Source: JAHEGP01 sp963792875 | GTDB taxonomy: Bacteria; Pseudomonadota; Gammaproteobacteria; Pseudomonadales; JAHEGP01 | Direction of reading: 5' to 3' | Length of the DNA stretch: 64,000 nucleotides | Assembly: GCA_963792875.1 (NCBI GenBank) | Contig: CAWBXV010000008.1 | Span: 62,001 to 126,000 of the forward strand | Shown here: positions 61,217-64,000 of the stretch, piece after piece | Position numbering within the stretch: the first letter of the stretch is position 1 | Layout of the letters: the number at the start of each line of letters is the position of its first letter | Position numbers and translations under genes: made by a program | Notes under the pieces: model-generated | Database searches by the model: none | The model's input: only the letters and a program-made list of their open reading frames with translations | Told to the model about the DNA's origin: nothing

Positions 61217-62563
61217 ATGACGGCTGCGACGGGTCTGCTGGTGCTGGGTGGCGTCAGCCTGCTGGCGACGGCCAGCGTGCTGTACCGCTGCCGTCGGGTC
61301 GGTCTGCCCCTGGTCCCGCTGGTGTTCTTTACCGCCTGGCTGCAGGGCGAGCTGGCGGTCATCCATCTGATCTGGCAGGGCGCGCTGGCGGCCTGGCTGC
61401 TGTCTGAGGGCGCGCTGGCGCAGCCCGAGGGACAGCTGGGGCTGGCCCTGCTGCTGTTGTCCTTCGCCGGCCTGGCGCGCTCGCTGTACCTGTCGGCCGG
61501 GGCGGGCGCCAGCCTGCGACAGGCCCTGACCGAGGGGCTCGGCAACGGCTATCGGGACGCGATCGACGCCGATCGCCGCGGCGTGCTGCGGGACCGTATC
61601 AGCTGGCGGGAGTGGATGCGGCCGTTCTCCTTTCGCCGCGACGGCATCACCGTCATCAGGAGCGTGCCCTACGGTCCGGCCGGCAGGCGCAATCAGCTCG
61701 ACGTCTATCAGCCCCTGCAGCCGCGCGCCGGGGGCTTTCCGGTGCTGCTGCAGGTGCACGGCGGCGCCTGGATGATCGGCAACAAGCAGCAGCAGGGCCT
61801 GCCCCTGATGAACCACCTGGCTCAGCGCGGCTGGCTGTGCGTGTCCATCAACTATCGGCTCAGCCCGCGGGCGACCTTCCCCGACCACCTGTTCGACGTC
61901 AAGCAGGCGCTGGGGTGGATCAGGCAGCACATCCACCGCTATGGCGGCAATCCGGACTTCGTCGCCATCACCGGCGGTTCGGCGGGCGGACATCTGAGCT
62001 CACTGGCTGCGCTGACGGCCAATCAGCCCGATCTGCAGCCCGGTTTTGAGCAGATCGATACTTCGGTGCAGGCGGCGGTGCCCCTGTACGGGGTCTACGA
62101 CTGGAATGACGTGGCCGGTTCCGGCGGCACCGGGGTGATGGAGGGGCTGCTCGCCAGGTTCGTGATGAAGTGCACCCGCGACGAGAACCCTGAGCTCTGG
62201 CGGCGCGGCACCTCGCTGGCCAATATCCATCCCGGTGCGCCCCCCATGTTTCTGCTGCACGGCAGCCACGACACGCTGGTGTGGGTCGAGGACGCGCGGT
62301 ATTTCGCTGAGCAGCTGCGCTGCGTGTCACGCAACCCGGTGGTGTATGCGGAGCTGCAGGGCGCCCAGCACGCCTTCGAGATCTTCCACTCCATGCGCTG
62401 CGATTATGCCGTCAACGCGGTGACCGAATTTCTGGAATGGAATTACAGTCAGTGGCGCCGGAGCGCGGCCCGACCGGACGCGGCCCGACCGGACGCGGCC
62501 CGACCGGACGCGGCCCCTTCGTCGCCCCGGGCGGCGCCCGCGGGGCCCGTCACCGTCGGCTGA
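61217..62563 (+). CDS. Membrane-anchored alpha/beta hydrolase (HSL-type esterase)
   Basis: A 448-residue esterase of the hormone-sensitive-lipase/carboxylesterase type. The N-terminal third has three hydrophobic membrane segments (about 5-24, 30-60, 73-92). The catalytic domain shows HGGAW at 181-185, GGSAGG with nucleophile Ser255, the late Asp in HGSHD and His in GAQHAF. Substrate unknown; the wax-ester synthase gene next door suggests lipid esters, by context only. The C-terminus carries RPDAA repeats (62465-62516). GGGAGGGG precedes the ATG. Confidence 0.82.
   Translation: MTAATGLLVLGGVSLLATASVLYRCRRVGLPLVPLVFFTAWLQGELAVIHLIWQGALAAWLLSEGALAQPEGQLGLALLLLSFAGLARSLYLSAGAGASLRQALTEGLGNGYRDAIDADRRGVLRDRISWREWMRPFSFRRDGITVIRSVPYGPAGRRNQLDVYQPLQPRAGGFPVLLQVHGGAWMIGNKQQQGLPLMNHLAQRGWLCVSINYRLSPRATFPDHLFDVKQALGWIRQHIHRYGGNPDFVAITGGSAGGHLSSLAALTANQPDLQPGFEQIDTSVQAAVPLYGVYDWNDVAGSGGTGVMEGLLARFVMKCTRDENPELWRRGTSLANIHPGAPPMFLLHGSHDTLVWVEDARYFAEQLRCVSRNPVVYAELQGAQHAFEIFHSMRCDYAVNAVTEFLEWNYSQWRRSAARPDAARPDAARPDAAPSSPRAAPAGPVTVG
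62465..62516 (+). repeat. Three 15-nt tandem repeats at the esterase C-terminus
   Basis: GCGGCCCGACCGGAC is repeated three times exactly, then partially (GCGGCCC). It codes RPDAARPDAARPDAA just before the end of the protein. Confidence 0.95.
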
Positions 62564-62809
62564 GCCGGCCCGCGGCAGCGACGCCGCGCGGCGGCTGAGC
62601 GCGGCATTGCAGAGGCCGCATTTGACACAAACCCGGCTGCCAAAACGGGGTGTCATGCGTTAGAATCGTAGCCCGTTGTCTGCAGCATAACTCTTCCCGG
62701 CACAGGGACACAGGCCCCGGGTAGCGGATCGTCGACGCATGGTCGGCGGCGCTTACCCAGCAAGCACACAAGACCTCTTTCCAGCCTATCAGATTGCCAG
62801 GTTTTCATT
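62564..62809. other. Intergenic region before the wax-ester synthase
   Basis: A 246-base gap. TTGACA (62622-62627) and TAGAAT (62662-62667) occur but are 34 bases apart, so they do not form one promoter; each could belong to a weaker element. TGACA and TGTCA form a widely spaced inverted repeat. No gene or stable RNA was recognised. Confidence 0.4.
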
Positions 62810-64000
62810 ATGAAGCAGCTAGGAACGCTCGACGCCGCGTTTATCAACCTCGAACAGCCCAATACGCCCCAGCACGTCGGGGGGGTGGCCTTCTACGACC
62901 CCTCCACCGCGCCCGGTGGCTTTGTCCGCTTCAAGCAGGTCATCGCCAATTTTGAACAGCGCTTCCGCCGCATGCCCCTGTTCCGCACGCGTCTGGTGGA
63001 AGTGCCCGGCGGTATCGACAAGCCCTACTGGGTGCTCGACGAACACTTCGACGTCGAATTTCACCTGCGCCACATCGCCCTGCCGCAACCGGGCGACTGG
63101 CGCCAGCTCTGCATCCAGCTGGCGCGGCTGCATGCGCGCCCGCTGGATATGAAGCGCCCGCTGTGGGAGGCCTATATCATCGAGGGTCTGGACAACATCC
63201 CCAACCTGCCCGAGGGCAGTTTTGCCATCTACACCAAGATGCACCACTCGCTGGTCGATGGGGCGGGCGGGCAGTCCTTCATGGCGGCGATTCACGATCT
63301 GGAGCCGGACCCCAAGCCGAACGAGACTGCATCGCCGCTGGAGGCGCTGCTGGTCGATCGCGACCCGGGCAACGTCGAGCTGCTGGCGCGCGCCGCTCTC
63401 AACCAGGCGAAGGGCGGCATCGGGCTGGCAGTGGGCACTGCCGGCGTCGTCAAGGGGCTGGCGAAGATGGGCATCGGCATCATGCGGGACCAGATACCCA
63501 AGCCGGACATTCAGGCACCGAAGACGCGCTTCAATAATCCGGTGGGCCGCCACCGCGTGTTCGAGGGCACCGAGTTCGATCTGGCCGACTTCAAGGCCAT
63601 CAAGGACGCCGCCCGGGTCAAGCTCAACGATGTCGCCCTGGCGGTGGTGTCCGGCAGCATGCGCAAGTATCTCGAGGCAAAGGGCGAACTGCCCGAGGGC
63701 AGCCTGGCCGTGTCCATCCCGCTCAATATGCGCACGCGCCGGGATGAGACCGACGACAACAACCAGGTGGGCTCGACCTTCTGCGATCTGCATACCAATA
63801 TCGCCGACCCCATCGACCGGCTGGCGGCGATCCACACCAGCACGCAGGAGGCGAAGCGCTTCAGCGAGAACACGCCGCTGACCGATACCCTGAAGCTGGC
63901 CGGCGTATTTCCGCCGCTCATCTCGCGCAATGTGGCGCGCTTTTACTCCGAAAACCAGCTGTCCAAGCGCATGCCGCTCAATATCAGCAGCGTGGTCACC
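62810..64000 (+). CDS. Wax ester synthase/diacylglycerol acyltransferase (3'-partial)
   Basis: Bifunctional WS/DGAT acyltransferase making storage wax esters or triacylglycerols from acyl-CoA. 397 residues are seen before the window edge; family members have about 450-550. It starts LGTLDAAFINLEQPNTPQHV, and the catalytic HHxxxDG motif is HHSLVDG at 145-151. VGRHRVFEGTEFDLADFKAI and the conserved PLNMRT also occur. The frame is open to the end. It is the likely lipid-storage gene of the organism. Confidence 0.93.
   Translation, partial: MKQLGTLDAAFINLEQPNTPQHVGGVAFYDPSTAPGGFVRFKQVIANFEQRFRRMPLFRTRLVEVPGGIDKPYWVLDEHFDVEFHLRHIALPQPGDWRQLCIQLARLHARPLDMKRPLWEAYIIEGLDNIPNLPEGSFAIYTKMHHSLVDGAGGQSFMAAIHDLEPDPKPNETASPLEALLVDRDPGNVELLARAALNQAKGGIGLAVGTAGVVKGLAKMGIGIMRDQIPKPDIQAPKTRFNNPVGRHRVFEGTEFDLADFKAIKDAARVKLNDVALAVVSGSMRKYLEAKGELPEGSLAVSIPLNMRTRRDETDDNNQVGSTFCDLHTNIADPIDRLAAIHTSTQEAKRFSENTPLTDTLKLAGVFPPLISRNVARFYSENQLSKRMPLNISSVVT

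Noticed and set aside
62622..62667. TTGACA and TAGAAT upstream of the wax-ester synthase as one sigma-70 promoter.
   Set aside because: The spacing is 34 bases, far outside the 15-19 range.

Overview
The window is GC-rich, densely packed chromosomal DNA from a gammaproteobacterium. The gene orders rpoE-mucA-mucB-rseC-mucD, lepA-lepB-rnc-era-recO, cysM-relA-mazG and dapA-bamC-purC are all of the Pseudomonas/Cellvibrionales type. A wax-ester synthase/acyltransferase, paired acyl-CoA dehydrogenases, a complete type II secretion operon and a coenzyme F420 operon together point to a marine Halieaceae (OM60/NOR5)-like bacterium. That placement is an inference from gene content, not a phylogeny. I saw no rRNA, tRNA, CRISPR array, insertion sequence or prophage.

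Layout. 1-2 kb: acetolactate synthase large subunit (start missing, broken by one extra base near 320) and small subunit. 2.2-12.3 kb: type II secretion operon gspC-D-E-F-H-I-J-K-L-M, with no gspG. 12.4-19 kb: accessory metabolism (two SDRs, rubredoxin, two adjacent acyl-CoA dehydrogenases, a short FimV/LysM protein). 19.2-24.8 kb: a five-gene coenzyme F420 operon (npdG-cofE-cofD-cofC-fbiC). 25-31 kb: alpha/beta hydrolase, a beta-barrel protein, ung, ygfZ, sdhE-ygfX, nadB. 31.3-35.6 kb: the sigma-E envelope-stress operon behind a recognisable autoregulatory promoter. 35.8-41.3 kb: lepA-lepB-DUF4845-rnc-era-recO. 41.4-46.7 kb: cysM, relA-mazG, a small conserved gene, adk. 46.7-55 kb: mobA, tsaB, uppP, a CHASE2-like/protein kinase fusion, apeB, a DUF3524 (tRNA-queuosine mannosyltransferase-like) protein, trpS. 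55.2-57.5 kb: DUF1631 protein. 57.6-61.1 kb: dapA-bamC-MBL-purC. 61.2 kb to the end: a membrane-anchored esterase and a 3'-truncated wax-ester synthase/DGAT.

How the genes work together. The gsp genes build an outer-membrane secretion machine that needs a major pseudopilin from elsewhere. The F420 operon makes FO (fbiC), activates and transfers the phospho-acid linker (cofC, cofD), adds glutamates (cofE) and reduces F420 with NADPH (npdG). RpoE, its anti-sigma factors and MucD form the envelope-stress circuit. BamC, LepB and UppP also serve the envelope. RelA, MazG and Adk manage nucleotides.

Three signals are not explained by ordinary annotation. (1) In-frame 12-nt tandem repeats related to GGCTTCGCCGAG lie inside at least three unrelated genes, including the prepilin leader of gspI; other genes carry 12-, 15- and 18-nt repeats. 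(2) At all five tightly convergent gene pairs an inverted repeat contains both TGA stop codons. (3) A complete F420 pathway sits in a gammaproteobacterium.
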